Shown here: piece after piece, positions 42,870-51,388 of the stretch | Position numbering within the stretch: position 1 is the first letter of the stretch | Layout: each line of letters begins with the position of its first letter | Source: Thermofilaceae archaeon | Lineage (GTDB): Archaea; Thermoproteota; Thermoprotei; Thermofilales; Thermofilaceae | Assembly (NCBI GenBank): GCA_025057995.1 | Contig: JANXEW010000001.1 | Span: forward strand, 467,426 to 519,467 | Reading direction: 5' to 3' | Length of the DNA stretch: 52,042 nucleotides | Translations under genes and position numbers: made by a program | The notes under the pieces: generated by a model | Database searches by the model: none | What the model saw: only the letters and a program-made list of their open reading frames with translations | What the model was told of the DNA's origin: nothing

Positions 42870-44003
42870 TCACTTGATCGGGTACTTCCCGTACCTTTTG
42901 CCGACATCCAGCATGGCTAAGTAGTTTTCAAGTTTCACGTAGTTAGCTACGCTGTTTCCACAGCCGAGCGCGTACCCTCCCCCTGGCGCGCACTTCTTAA
43001 TTACCTCTTTCACGTATTCGACAAAGTGTTCCGCCGGCATACGCGCGAGTTTATCCATGTCTACGCCTCCAAGTAGTGCGATCCTATCCCCGTACAGCTC
43101 CTTGTACTCAGTAATCGGGTAGGATGCATCCTCAAAAGAGTGTTTTGCATCAATTCCCACGTAGCTTATCAAATCCTCCATGAGAACCTTCAAATTACCG
43201 CAGGAGTGAAGTATGAACGGTTTACCGAACTTGTGTACAGCCTCAGCACACCTCTTTTGCCAAGGAAGAACTAACTCCTTGAGGTTGAAGGGTGAGATTA
43301 TGGGACCGTTCCTGTAGCCCATGTCATCCCCCATCGTCACAGCCCCAACCTCCTCACACTCTGCTGAAACCTTGCAAAGCTCCTCGAGGACCCTTCCAAC
43401 TCTCGTGAACATATCCTTCACAAGCGCCCTATCCCTGTAGAGAGCTTTGGAGAAGGGTACTAACCCCATCAGCCACGTCACGTTCTCAAAGACTCCTCCA
43501 GGGGTTAGTGGAATAAACTTCATGTTCTCAGGCAAAAGTCTTTCAACTATCCTATAATAGAAGAGAAAGACTTCAACTACTTCGCCGTCATCCGGCCACT
43601 GGTACTCCACGTAATCTTCGCGGCTCTCTATCGTACCTCTTGACTCATCGTTCCAAACTCTCTTCGTCCTGCGTAGAGGCGCCGTATCGTCAGCCAATAG
43701 GACGTTGGCTCGCGGGAAAGGTGTCGGTATCGAGAACGTAACGTAGTCGTAGCCTAAACCACCATAAAATCGCACTAGAACATTCGTGTTGTGTTGCACT
43801 AACTTGGATAGTTTAGAAGCTTGCACAGGGTCTCGTAGCGATTCGACTACACTTTGAACGCTGTAAGGCTGAGGGTAGAGTTTTTCACCCGTCAGCGTCT
43901 CGACGATCTCCGTATCTGCGTAAAGGTCGTAGAACGGAACTCTGTCGGAAGGTTCCTCCAACCTTAATGCTGAAAGTAGCCGTTCGAAGTTTGACTCAAA
44001 CAC
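42870..44003 (-). CDS. Uroporphyrinogen decarboxylase-fold protein, MtbA/MtaA-like
   Basis: The 377-residue protein has the UroD TIM-barrel fold and a probable zinc site. HSCGN (H-x-C) follows strand FGKPFIL, with a later Cys in GYALGCGNSV. The H-x-C...C pattern is that of the MtaA/MtbA/CmuA methyltransferases, which pass methyl groups between corrinoid proteins and thiols or folates. True uroporphyrinogen decarboxylase lacks it. The substrate is unknown. It lies 34 kb from the MttB gene but could be its functional partner. The GTG start at 44003 lies about 26 bp from an AT-rich TTTTAAGCTT box that also faces the sRNA gene on the other side. Confidence 0.82.
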   Translation of the reverse strand: MFESNFERLLSALRLEEPSDRVPFYDLYADTEIVETLTGEKLYPQPYSVQSVVESLRDPVQASKLSKLVQHNTNVLVRFYGGLGYDYVTFSIPTPFPRANVLLADDTAPLRRTKRVWNDESRGTIESREDYVEYQWPDDGEVVEVFLFYYRIVERLLPENMKFIPLTPGGVFENVTWLMGLVPFSKALYRDRALVKDMFTRVGRVLEELCKVSAECEEVGAVTMGDDMGYRNGPIISPFNLKELVLPWQKRCAEAVHKFGKPFILHSCGNLKVLMEDLISYVGIDAKHSFEDASYPITEYKELYGDRIALLGGVDMDKLARMPAEHFVEYVKEVIKKCAPGGGYALGCGNSVANYVKLENYLAMLDVGKRYGKYPIK

Positions 44004-44050
44004 AGCTTTAAATGTAGGATAAGCTTAAAATGTTTAACGAAAAATCATAG

Positions 44051-44104
44051 TAGAGGATGAAGCACGTCACGCTGAACTGTGATGCAATTGGTCTTTACTG
44101 ACCA
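44051..44104 (+). ncRNA. C/D box sRNA (2'-O-methylation guide)
   Basis: A compact run of the four boxes is seen: C box AGGATGA (44054-44060), an 11-nt guide (AGCACGTCACG), D' box CTGA (44072-44075), a 3-nt spacer, C' box GTGATGC (44079-44085), exactly 12 nt of guide (AATTGGTCTTTA, 44086-44097), and D box CTGA (44098-44101). The AT-rich AAGCTTAAAATG (44021-44032) is 25-30 bp upstream of the expected 5' end. The C box is one base off the RUGAUGA consensus, as in the other sRNA of this window. I could not assign targets from memory; the complements UAAAGACCAAUU and CGUGACGUGCU should be sought in rRNA and tRNA. Confidence 0.72.
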
Positions 44105-44450
44105 TCCTAAAGCACAATTCCCAAAGTATTCATCAGATACACGGCCCACGCTTAAAGTTTAACGTTAAAGCCTGAAAGCGAACGCATCCTTTCTTGAGTC
44201 TGGTAGAAGCATAGAAAACTTCTCGTGATTCCAGAAAATTTATAGAAAAGCCTAAACATACTTGTATCTTATTCTAACTTGAAGGTAAACGTTAAAGCAT
44301 TGAAGCGTATACCTCAAAAGATATTGTGAAGCGCTTGTAAAAAAGAGTAGAAGATTTCAAGGTCTATTGATCCTTAAAGAGCAAATTAGGAGAATACTGT
44401 AAACCCCACTATACGTTTAGCAAGCATGGTTCAAAGATCAAAGTAGAGCG
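44105..44450. other. Gene-free interval after the sRNA
   Basis: About 345 bp between the sRNA and the PRC-barrel gene hold no convincing gene. A short frame near 44318-44402 reads YLKRYCEALVKKSRRF but lacks a start codon. A TATA-like AATTTATAG at about 44227-44236 faces right. No tRNA or further C/D box set is seen. Confidence 0.4.
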
Positions 44451-44714
44451 TCACTCGAGCTTAATGGACTCTTTGATCTGGTTGAAGGAGACGTTGAGCG
44501 TTATGTAATCTCCGACACCTTTTACAAACGAGGGACTAACCGATCCTTTCGGTCTTAGAGAGAAGCGAGAGCCTAAGTTTTTAGCCGCGTCGCGATTCAG
44601 TCGGAGCACTAACTTTGATACCGTCCAGTTCTCAACCTCAAGGTCTTCAACTGAGCCAACGCTTACGCCATCCTCAGTGAGGACTTCCTTCCCAATAATT
44701 TCCTTAATTCGCAT
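44451..44714 (-). CDS. PRC-barrel domain protein
   Basis: The 87-residue protein is a single PRC-barrel: IIGKEVLTEDGVSVGSVEDLEVE, then VSKLVLRLN and VGDYITLNVS. Small PRC-barrel proteins are widespread in archaea. They are related to RimM and photosynthetic reaction centre subunits and have been implicated in RNA metabolism or archaeal cell division (CdpB). Which applies here is unknown. The ATG at 44714 is the natural start. It is monocistronic and flanked by intergenic sequence on both sides. Confidence 0.85.
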   Translation of the reverse strand: MRIKEIIGKEVLTEDGVSVGSVEDLEVENWTVSKLVLRLNRDAAKNLGSRFSLRPKGSVSPSFVKGVGDYITLNVSFNQIKESIKLE

Positions 44715-44856
44715 GAGAAAAACTCTTAATTTTTTAGTAATAAACTTTCCTCCGTAACCAACCGCTTAAAATACATGTTTACTCTTTGTAGCATTACAGT
44801 AAAAATCTAAGAGATGCTCGAACAAGAGTATGTAAACCTCCCATTAGGGAGACCGT

Positions 44857-45276
44857 TTAATCTCCGCTAACTCTTTTCAACTCGGGGAGCACCTCAATTC
44901 CTCTCTCCTCAGCCCTCCTCCTAAGCCTCGTGTCGAAAGTCGCTAAAGGTACTCCTCTTCGCGCAGCCACAGCGAGCACAACCATGTCGTTAAATCGAGC
45001 TACCGACAACCCCTCCCCCACAACGACGTTAAGAGCCCACAGAATATCCTCGACGTTTTCACAAGCTACAACAGTCTTAACGTCACTCGCATAATCCAAA
45101 ACCTTTTCTCGAACCTTCCCAGCTTCTAATGTGAAGCCTTTCAGAAACCACGCGTATTCGTAGAGGACGATAAGTGGGATGATCCAAGAATCTAGGTTAT
45201 CGAGGAGAGAAGCAGCCTCCTCGTGGTAAAGCGAGTCGATAAAAGTGTCGTAGACTAAAACGTTAGTATCAATCAC
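44857..45276 (-). CDS. vapC: VapC PIN-domain toxin ribonuclease
   Basis: The protein of about 139 residues has a PIN domain with the four acidic metal-binding residues D3 (MIDTNVLVYD), E40 (LYEYAWF), D97 (RFNDMVVL) and D115 (TFDTRL). VapC toxins cleave tRNA or rRNA and are neutralised by VapB. I start it at the GTG at 45276, 8 bp inside the vapB end, since the PIN fold begins right there. A longer frame back to 45321 would add 15 residues not typical of the family. A GGAGG lies very close upstream of the GTG. It is co-translated with vapB. Confidence 0.88.
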   Translation of the reverse strand: MIDTNVLVYDTFIDSLYHEEAASLLDNLDSWIIPLIVLYEYAWFLKGFTLEAGKVREKVLDYASDVKTVVACENVEDILWALNVVVGEGLSVARFNDMVVLAVAARRGVPLATFDTRLRRRAEERGIEVLPELKRVSGD

Positions 45277-45511
45277 CGCCTCCAGCAAGCGTCTCACCCA
45301 ATCCTTTCGCAACCAACTCATCGATTTCCTCCAACGTCAGTCTCCTCCCAGAAGCTAGCCTCATCCTCTCCCTCCTCACCTTTTCCACCACGATCCTACC
45401 GTTCGCGTCGAGGTAAACTTCCACGTAATCACCTATCTTAATGCCTGAAGCCTCACGAATCTCCTTCGGTATAGTAATCTGGTAACTTCTCGTAACCCTA
45501 ACCCTACCCAT
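45269..45511 (-). CDS. vapB: VapB antitoxin, AbrB family
   Basis: The 80-residue protein has a classic AbrB N-terminal domain (SYQITIPKEIREASGIKIGDYV). Its C-terminal toxin-binding tail includes LTLEEIDELVAKGL. It binds DNA as a dimer and neutralises VapC. The ATG at 45511 is preceded by a leftward TTTAAATAAA at about 45532-45541, so the transcript is leaderless. Direct repeats flank that box and are candidates for autoregulation. Its stop overlaps the vapC start. Confidence 0.9.
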   Translation of the reverse strand: MGRVRVTRSYQITIPKEIREASGIKIGDYVEVYLDANGRIVVEKVRRERMRLASGRRLTLEEIDELVAKGLGETLAGGGD

Positions 45512-45522
45512 AGAACGGTATT

Positions 45523-45551
45523 TTATCTACTTTTATTTAAAATTATCTACT
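45523..45551. promoter_or_regulatory. Direct repeats flanking the vapBC TATA box
   Basis: TTATCTACT occurs at 45523-45531 and again at 45543-45551, exactly 20 bp apart, which is about two helical turns, so both copies face the same side of the DNA. The vapBC TATA-like box lies between them. This is the expected position for binding sites of the AbrB-type VapB antitoxin or the VapBC complex. Confidence 0.55.
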
Positions 45552-45657
45552 ATGAACCTTCGAGGATAGTTTGAGGCTTAGGCTGAGAACATCTTGCGGG
45601 AAAATGTGTACCAACAAAGCTTATGTACAAGCTTTCTCCCACGTTAGAGGCTTACAC

Positions 45658-46911
45658 ATGCAAAAATTGTTCCAAGAGGCTCAGCACGCCTATGATGTAG
45701 CTGTTCAGCTGGCCTCTGAGCCCCGTTTTACGGGCAGCGAAGGTGAAGCTAAAGCGCGCGAGTTTATCGTAAGGGAGTTAAAGAACCTCGGCTACGATGT
45801 CAAACTTGAACCTTTCAAAGTGAAGGTTTACCAAGTCAAACACGTATCGTTAGAAGTCTTAGAACCGAGAATAGGCAGCGTAGAGTGTACCGGCGTCGGA
45901 TTTAGTGGAGAGACAGGTGAGGATGGGGTAGAAGGTGATCTTTTCTACATTGAAGGGGGAGACCCGATATTAGAGCCTAGTTCGAGGAACTGGATCGGGC
46001 TAGCTTCTACACGACCTGATAAAGATGCTTGGAGGAGACTGGTGAAAAAGGCTCTAGGCCTCTTGATTGCCGAGAGCTCACCGCACAGAGAGTTAAGTAG
46101 GGTAGAGGTTCCAGTCGAGTGGCGGGAGAGGTTCGGGAACCTGCCGGCGGTGTACGTGAGGTATAACGACGCAGTGAAGCTGCTAGACGCTAAACGAGTG
46201 AGGTTAACGCTCTTGCAGGATTATAGAGAGGTAGAGGCTTTCAATATCGTAGCTGAAAAGAAGGGTGTTAAGTACCCGGACGAAATCATATACGTCACGG
46301 CCCACCTCGACAGCGTTTACGGAGTAAAAGGTGCAGTAGACAACGCCGGTGGCTCAGCCTTAACGGTAGCAATTGCTAAGGCTCTAGCCTCAAGTAACTT
46401 GAAGCGAAGCATCCGTTTCGTCCTGTTCAGCGGAGAGGAGCTGGGGCTTCGAGGTTCACTCGCTTACGTTGAAGCACACAAGGACGAGTTAAAGAACGCT
46501 GTACTAGTCTTGAACCTTGACGTGCACGGGGGTGCGGTTGGGTCAACAAGGGTCGTCGTGACGGGCTCTAAGAGCTTGCGCCACTCGGTTGAGTTCATCT
46601 CCAAAAAGCTAGGGGTTAAGACAGAGGTTAGCGAGGACGTCATGTCGAGCGACAGCGCTAGCTTCGCTAGGCTGGGCGTCCCATCCGTCAACATCTTTCG
46701 GTCGAGCGGCGCCAACGTAGTCATGCATACGGAACAGGATTCACCGGAGTTACTACACCCGATGTCTTTTGAGCTTCCTGGATTACTTACGCTAAAACTG
46801 ATCGACGAGATCGCCGACGCAGAAGAAGTACCTTTCGAGCGAGAAATCTCCGATGACGTGAAGAAGAAGGTAGAAGAATACTTCAAGAAGCGGCTTGGAA
46901 TCTTCGAGTGA
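45658..46911 (+). CDS. M28 family zinc aminopeptidase
   Basis: This 417-residue protein is an M28 peptidase with the two-zinc ligand set in order: TAHLDSVYG, GAVDNAGG, FSGEELGL (general base and ligand Glu), LNLDVHGG and MHTEQDSPE. A PA-like insert lies between residues 80 and 200. It probably removes amino acids from peptide N-termini, and substrate preference is not visible. No signal peptide is apparent. I start it at the ATG at 45658, from where the sequence aligns with the family start (FQEAQHAYDVAVQLASEPRFTGSEGE). ATG 45604 or TTG 45571 would add 18-29 residues. Confidence 0.88.
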   Translation: MQKLFQEAQHAYDVAVQLASEPRFTGSEGEAKAREFIVRELKNLGYDVKLEPFKVKVYQVKHVSLEVLEPRIGSVECTGVGFSGETGEDGVEGDLFYIEGGDPILEPSSRNWIGLASTRPDKDAWRRLVKKALGLLIAESSPHRELSRVEVPVEWRERFGNLPAVYVRYNDAVKLLDAKRVRLTLLQDYREVEAFNIVAEKKGVKYPDEIIYVTAHLDSVYGVKGAVDNAGGSALTVAIAKALASSNLKRSIRFVLFSGEELGLRGSLAYVEAHKDELKNAVLVLNLDVHGGAVGSTRVVVTGSKSLRHSVEFISKKLGVKTEVSEDVMSSDSASFARLGVPSVNIFRSSGANVVMHTEQDSPELLHPMSFELPGLLTLKLIDEIADAEEVPFEREISDDVKKKVEEYFKKRLGIFE

Positions 46912-47016
46912 GCCTGTGCAATTGCGCGACTCCGCGAGCATCTCTAGATAGACTCTCAGCTAAGAACTAGTCTCGCAAAGCAAAGGGGGTCACTCAAACC
47001 CGTTGGCTTGACTAGC

Positions 47017-48018
47017 TCAGCTTACAGTTAAGACGATCGAGCCTGCTGGCGGTCTCAGCTTCAACTCGAGTAAAGCTTCGTTTACTTCATCAAGCTTGAA
47101 AGTTTTTACAATCGGCTTCACCCCCGCTCGTTCAGCTTCGCTTAGGAATTCGCCTACATCTCGCCTTGTGACGTTGGCGGTGCTCTTTACTTCTCTCTCA
47201 TGCCAGAGTAGCTCATAGCTCAACTTCTCAATAGGTGTCATATAGACTCCCGCGAGGACTAGACGACCCCCCCTCTCAAGTTTCTTCAAAGCTTCTATGG
47301 CCACCCAGCCGGCTGGCGCGAAGACGATCGCGGCGTCCAACTTTGCTGGAGGATCAGACCGAGTGGGACCAGCCCAAACTGCCCCCGCTTCCAGAGCCTG
47401 CTTAACCTTACTCTCTGACTCAGTAAAGACGTAAACCTCAAGACCTTTTCTCATAGCGACTGGGAGGATCATGTGCGCGGAAGAGCCGAAACCGAAGATC
47501 CCGAGCCGGCCTTTCTTCTCTAGAAGACCCGTCAAGCGGAGCGCCCTGTACCCTATCGCGCCTCCGCAAAAGAGCGGAGCAGCTTCCAGGTCACTGTAGC
47601 TCGAGGGTATCGCGTGGACATACTCAGCTTTAGCTACCATCATCTCGGCGTAGCCACCGTCGACGCTGTAGCCTGTGAAGAGCGCATTTTGACAAAGGTT
47701 TTCAAACCCTTCTAGGCAGAACTTGCACTTACCGCAGCTCCAGTAAAGCCAAGGGACGCCGACCCTTAAACCCTTAAGCGCGTAGTCCACCCCTTCGCCC
47801 AACTCACGCACTACGCCTACGATTTGATGACCTAGAATCAAGGGCAGTTTTTGTAGAGGCAGCTCCCCTTCAACTATATGTAAGTCTGTTCTACACACTC
47901 CACAGCACTTAACCTCGATGAGAACCTCCCCCTCCTTAGGTGTAGGCTCACTTGTCTCGACAACCTTGAGAGGCTTCTCCTCGACTGGTGAAGGTTTCTC
48001 AAGCAAGACGGCTTTCAT
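47017..48018 (-). CDS. Zinc-dependent alcohol dehydrogenase (MDR family)
   Basis: The 333-residue protein is a medium-chain dehydrogenase. Catalytic zinc ligands are in CCGVCRTDLH and LGHQIVG. The four structural-zinc cysteines are in SCGKCKFCLEGFENLC. The cofactor loop reads IFGFGSSAHM instead of the usual GxGGxG, which is common in the AdhP-like subgroup. It oxidises an alcohol or reduces an aldehyde with NAD(P), and the substrate is unknown. The ATG start at 48018 is clear. It is monocistronic and divergent from the coiled-coil/RHH gene. Confidence 0.9.
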   Translation of the reverse strand: MKAVLLEKPSPVEEKPLKVVETSEPTPKEGEVLIEVKCCGVCRTDLHIVEGELPLQKLPLILGHQIVGVVRELGEGVDYALKGLRVGVPWLYWSCGKCKFCLEGFENLCQNALFTGYSVDGGYAEMMVAKAEYVHAIPSSYSDLEAAPLFCGGAIGYRALRLTGLLEKKGRLGIFGFGSSAHMILPVAMRKGLEVYVFTESESKVKQALEAGAVWAGPTRSDPPAKLDAAIVFAPAGWVAIEALKKLERGGRLVLAGVYMTPIEKLSYELLWHEREVKSTANVTRRDVGEFLSEAERAGVKPIVKTFKLDEVNEALLELKLRPPAGSIVLTVS

Positions 48019-48096
48019 CAGCTTCTACTATCTACCGGCTCGATAAATTTAGTGAGGGAAGTAAGACATAAATATGGGTGTAAGTTACAACTTTTG

Positions 48097-48825
48097 ATGA
48101 TTGAGGACATAAAATCCAAGTTGAAGGAGTTGGATCAAGAGTTCACTAGTATTTTTAAAAACGTGAACGAAGAGCTTAAGAAAATTGAAGCTAGCATCGA
48201 TCGAGGAGTTCCAGGACCCGATACGGCACGCGCATTAAGCGAGCTTAGAGAGAAGCTTAGGAACTTTCGGTCACGACTCGTGAGTTCAAGGTTCGAGCTG
48301 AGAGCCATGCTAAGAGAGGTTAGGTTAACGAACCCTCAAGCAGCTGAAGAACTCGAAGATACAATCGACGACTTTTTCGACAAGTGGGAAGATGCCCTCG
48401 AGGATTTCCTAGACGACATGAGGGATATAGCTAGAGGTTTAGAACGATATAGGCAGTACGAGTTCAGTTTCGATGAAATAGGCAGGGTTATCGAGCAAAG
48501 CGTTCAACAGACTGCTAGAGGCTTGGAGTTAGCCTTAGGGAAGTTGAAGGACGCTTTGGAGAAGGGCATCTCTGGACCATCGTACGTCGTCTCATCCGTA
48601 AGGCTTCCACAGAAGGATGTTGAAGTCATTGATGCGTTAGTTGAAGCTGGAGTCTTTAAAAGTAGAAGCGAAGCCGTAGCTTTCTTCGCTCACAAGGGGA
48701 TAGAGAGCTCTAGATCACTTTTTAATGAAGCACTAGAGAAACTCGAAGAGCTCAAGAGGTTACGCGAAAGGCTGAGGGATGAGCTTCAGAAAGCTCTAGG
48801 AGAAGACCATTCCAGCCAAGGCTGA
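48097..48825 (+). CDS. Coiled-coil protein with ribbon-helix-helix DNA-binding domain
   Basis: The 242-residue protein has a long helical, acidic N-terminal region (about residues 1-160, with EELEDTIDDFFDKWEDALEDFLDD). It is followed by a CopG/ribbon-helix-helix domain (SVRLPQKDVEVIDALVEAGVF then KSRSEAVAFFAHKGIE, about 185-225) and a final helical tail. RHH domains bind DNA as dimers, and here the coiled coil may set oligomer state or bind a partner. I start it at the ATG at 48097, because the TATA-like CATAAATATG (48067-48076) is about 26 bp upstream. An earlier in-frame start at 48052 would lie across that box. No operon partner is seen. Confidence 0.75.
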   Translation: MIEDIKSKLKELDQEFTSIFKNVNEELKKIEASIDRGVPGPDTARALSELREKLRNFRSRLVSSRFELRAMLREVRLTNPQAAEELEDTIDDFFDKWEDALEDFLDDMRDIARGLERYRQYEFSFDEIGRVIEQSVQQTARGLELALGKLKDALEKGISGPSYVVSSVRLPQKDVEVIDALVEAGVFKSRSEAVAFFAHKGIESSRSLFNEALEKLEELKRLRERLRDELQKALGEDHSSQG

Positions 48826-48887
48826 GCTGATGGAACATCAAAATAAGGTTTAATATTTACTGAATTGATTTTTTGTTAAAAACCCTT

Positions 48888-49601
48888 TCAGGTTACCTTA
48901 ACCACGTTTATAGCCCTGAGACTCCGTTCTACGAGTAACGCGATCGAGGATCCGACGAGCACCTGCATTATGTTAAAGGGTACTTCAACGAACGCGGCTA
49001 CACCTAGTATTAGTTGTTGGTAGAGGAAGTAGCCGACCACCATCACCAACCCTCCGGCGGTGAAGGAGACGCAGAGGTGAGGTCTACTCAACCCCTTCAA
49101 ACCCATATAGCTAAGGTAAACGGCGAGAGCGAGAGCTGCGAGTATCCAGAAGGCGGCGTTAAGCTGAGTGAGGATCGTTCCCCCGATCGTGTAGAGCTCC
49201 ACAACACCTGTGTAGAACGCTACACCCAAGACGGCTAAGGGTATAGGGACTGCGGCTAGCACCAGGGTACCGCCAGTCCTCCCTAGTCTCATTCTAGAGA
49301 GTCTTCTCACGAGAAGTGAAGCTACGAATCCTTCAGCCGATTTTATGAGAAGTGTGGCTGGGGCATAGATGTGATACCCGAGTACTACATCGGCTAACGC
49401 TGAACCTACGCCAGCCGCTAAAGCCGCCCATACTGGAGGAAGTAGTAGAGATGAAATATACACTCCGGTTTCACCCAAGTTGAAGTACCCTTTCGTCTCA
49501 GGTATGTAAACCGTGAAGAAAGCTGTAGCCAAGAAAGTTAACGCCCCCATCTGTGCGGTAAGGGCGATTAATTGGCTTCTCCCCCCTACAAACTTCTGCA
49601 T
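48888..49601 (-). CDS. ECF transporter S-component-like membrane protein
   Basis: The 237-residue protein has about six transmembrane helices and the ECF S-component layout. YFNLGETGVYISSLLLPPVWAALAAGVGSALADVVLGY is followed by APATLLIKSAEGFVASLL and, near the end, PFNIMQVLVGSS. It is probably the substrate-specific part of a vitamin importer that shares a common EcfA/T module. The A and T genes at 24.9-27.4 kb could serve it. Specificity is not readable; a thiamine precursor is possible given thiDN and thi4 in the window, but this is inference. It is monocistronic. Confidence 0.8.
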   Translation of the reverse strand: MQKFVGGRSQLIALTAQMGALTFLATAFFTVYIPETKGYFNLGETGVYISSLLLPPVWAALAAGVGSALADVVLGYHIYAPATLLIKSAEGFVASLLVRRLSRMRLGRTGGTLVLAAVPIPLAVLGVAFYTGVVELYTIGGTILTQLNAAFWILAALALAVYLSYMGLKGLSRPHLCVSFTAGGLVMVVGYFLYQQLILGVAAFVEVPFNIMQVLVGSSIALLVERSLRAINVVKVT

Positions 49602-49723
49602 ATTTTTAGTCTAGCACACCATCTTTAAAACTTTTCCCACCTTTTTTATACATTATTTAAATTTTTCCTCCCCACAATGGAACAAATCCGCGTAGAGTCG
49701 CAAAATATAACCAGAGAACTTAG

Positions 49724-51301
49724 CTATACGACTTTAGATTTCGACCGAAATTGTTCCTCATAAACCCTCTTCAAATCGTCTATGGTAGCAGCCTCTTGAG
49801 GCTTCTTATCGAGTCTCAGCCTAACGATCCTCGCGAAGCGGAGCGCGTAGCCTGATCTATACTTAGGGCTTTTCTGTACTTCACTGAAGGCGACTTCAAC
49901 TACTATAGCCGGTTTCACCCAGACTCTCCACTTCTCATCTCTAACTTTTAGCTCAAGCAGCTTCCTAGTCATCTCCTCGAACTCAGCGTCAGTTAAGCCT
50001 TTGAAAGTCTTTCCGACTACCGTGAACTCACCTGTTGGGGGGTCGAGTACGGCTAGATAGTAGTCGCTCAACCACCCTCTCCTCCGGCCGTGACCCCATT
50101 CCGCGCCCACGATAACGAGGTCGAGGGTTTCAGCAGGCTTCACTTTGAACCAGTACTTCCCCCTAGAGCCTGGGGTGTAAGGCGAGTCAAGCCTCTTCAC
50201 CATCACCCCCTCGTTACCCTTCTCCAAGCTCTTAGCGTAGAAAGCCTCAGCCTCTGAAACGTCGCTAGCCACTATTCTTTCTATGAACACAGAAGGGTCA
50301 ACGACTCGTTCAAGCACTTCCCACCTCTCCCTGTACGTGTTATCCACGAGCGTTTCCCCATTAACGTATAGGATGTCGAAGACCCTTATTTCGAAAGGCA
50401 TTTCTTCAGACATTTCCCTTACATCCTCTTTCCTCCTGATCCTCTTCACGAGATCCTGGAACCTCAGCGGTTTACCTTGACGGAAACATACGGCTTCACA
50501 ATCGATTACGGCTTCCCCCGCTTTGATACTCTCAGCTGCGAGCTCCACTACATCCGGTAGACTGGAAGTAACTTCGCTTAATCGTCTAGTGAATAAACGT
50601 ACCTCCCTCCCCTTTTTGTGGATTTGCAGCCTTACTCCATCGTACTTAAACTCTATTGCAGCTCTACCGTTGCACTCCCTCAAGGCCTCGCGGACGTCGC
50701 GTGCCATCTCTGCGAGCATAGGTTTAACGGGTCGGAAAAGTTGAAGGGAGATGCTCTCGGGTTTCACTCCTTCCAGAAGCGTCCTAGCGAGCTCCCCCAA
50801 ATCTCCTGTAAACATGTAGGCCCGCCTGACGCTCTCCAAGCTGGAACCGACGGCTCTTGCTAGAGCTTCAAGTATGATCCCCTCGCTCGCGCCAATCCTA
50901 GGCTCACCTAGCAGAAAACGGGCTAGGAACTCGACTTCATTCTCGCTCATGTCAACAATCAAGGATTGGAGGATCCTAAGCTTCCTTCTCCTCGAGTCAT
51001 CCCCCGTGACTGAAGCAATCTTGAGGAGAGACTCGTATACCTCCCCGACGGACAGCTTCCGTCTCTCCAACGGTACCACTCCCGCTACGCTGCTTACAGC
51101 TTCCTCGAATGTGCTGTATCCTACGCCAATCTCCGAGTTTATATGCGTTGGCAAGAGTTCACCTGTAATCAAGCGGACGACCTTAGCCGCCTCTTCAGGG
51201 CTTAGGCTACTTAGAACCGTTGAGAGGTAAGTGACTTTTTCATTCCTTGAAGCTGTCGACTCCAGTAAGGTCGCAAGCCTAACGAGCTCTTCGAAGAGCA
51301 T
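49724..51301 (-). CDS. lig: ATP-dependent DNA ligase, archaeal LigI type
   Basis: This 525-residue protein has the three ligase parts: an N-terminal helical DNA-binding domain (1-190), the adenylation domain with motif I EFKYDGVRLQIH (AMP-accepting K219), EGVMVKRL and WFKVKP, and a C-terminal OB-fold region ending KYRSGYALRFARIVRLRLDK. It seals nicks in replication and repair. It is slightly shorter than many archaeal ligases (about 550-600) but complete in motifs. I use the ATG at 51301, which fits the family start and has AGGTGTG nearby upstream; the GTG at 51310 adds three residues. Confidence 0.94.
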   Translation of the reverse strand: MLFEELVRLATLLESTASRNEKVTYLSTVLSSLSPEEAAKVVRLITGELLPTHINSEIGVGYSTFEEAVSSVAGVVPLERRKLSVGEVYESLLKIASVTGDDSRRRKLRILQSLIVDMSENEVEFLARFLLGEPRIGASEGIILEALARAVGSSLESVRRAYMFTGDLGELARTLLEGVKPESISLQLFRPVKPMLAEMARDVREALRECNGRAAIEFKYDGVRLQIHKKGREVRLFTRRLSEVTSSLPDVVELAAESIKAGEAVIDCEAVCFRQGKPLRFQDLVKRIRRKEDVREMSEEMPFEIRVFDILYVNGETLVDNTYRERWEVLERVVDPSVFIERIVASDVSEAEAFYAKSLEKGNEGVMVKRLDSPYTPGSRGKYWFKVKPAETLDLVIVGAEWGHGRRRGWLSDYYLAVLDPPTGEFTVVGKTFKGLTDAEFEEMTRKLLELKVRDEKWRVWVKPAIVVEVAFSEVQKSPKYRSGYALRFARIVRLRLDKKPQEAATIDDLKRVYEEQFRSKSKVV

Positions 51302-51388
51302 GTAAGACACACCTACTAAAGGAAATTCAAGCTAACGTTTGTTTCATTGAATGCTTTAACTGTTGCAAAGGTTTAACCGAGACCCAGG

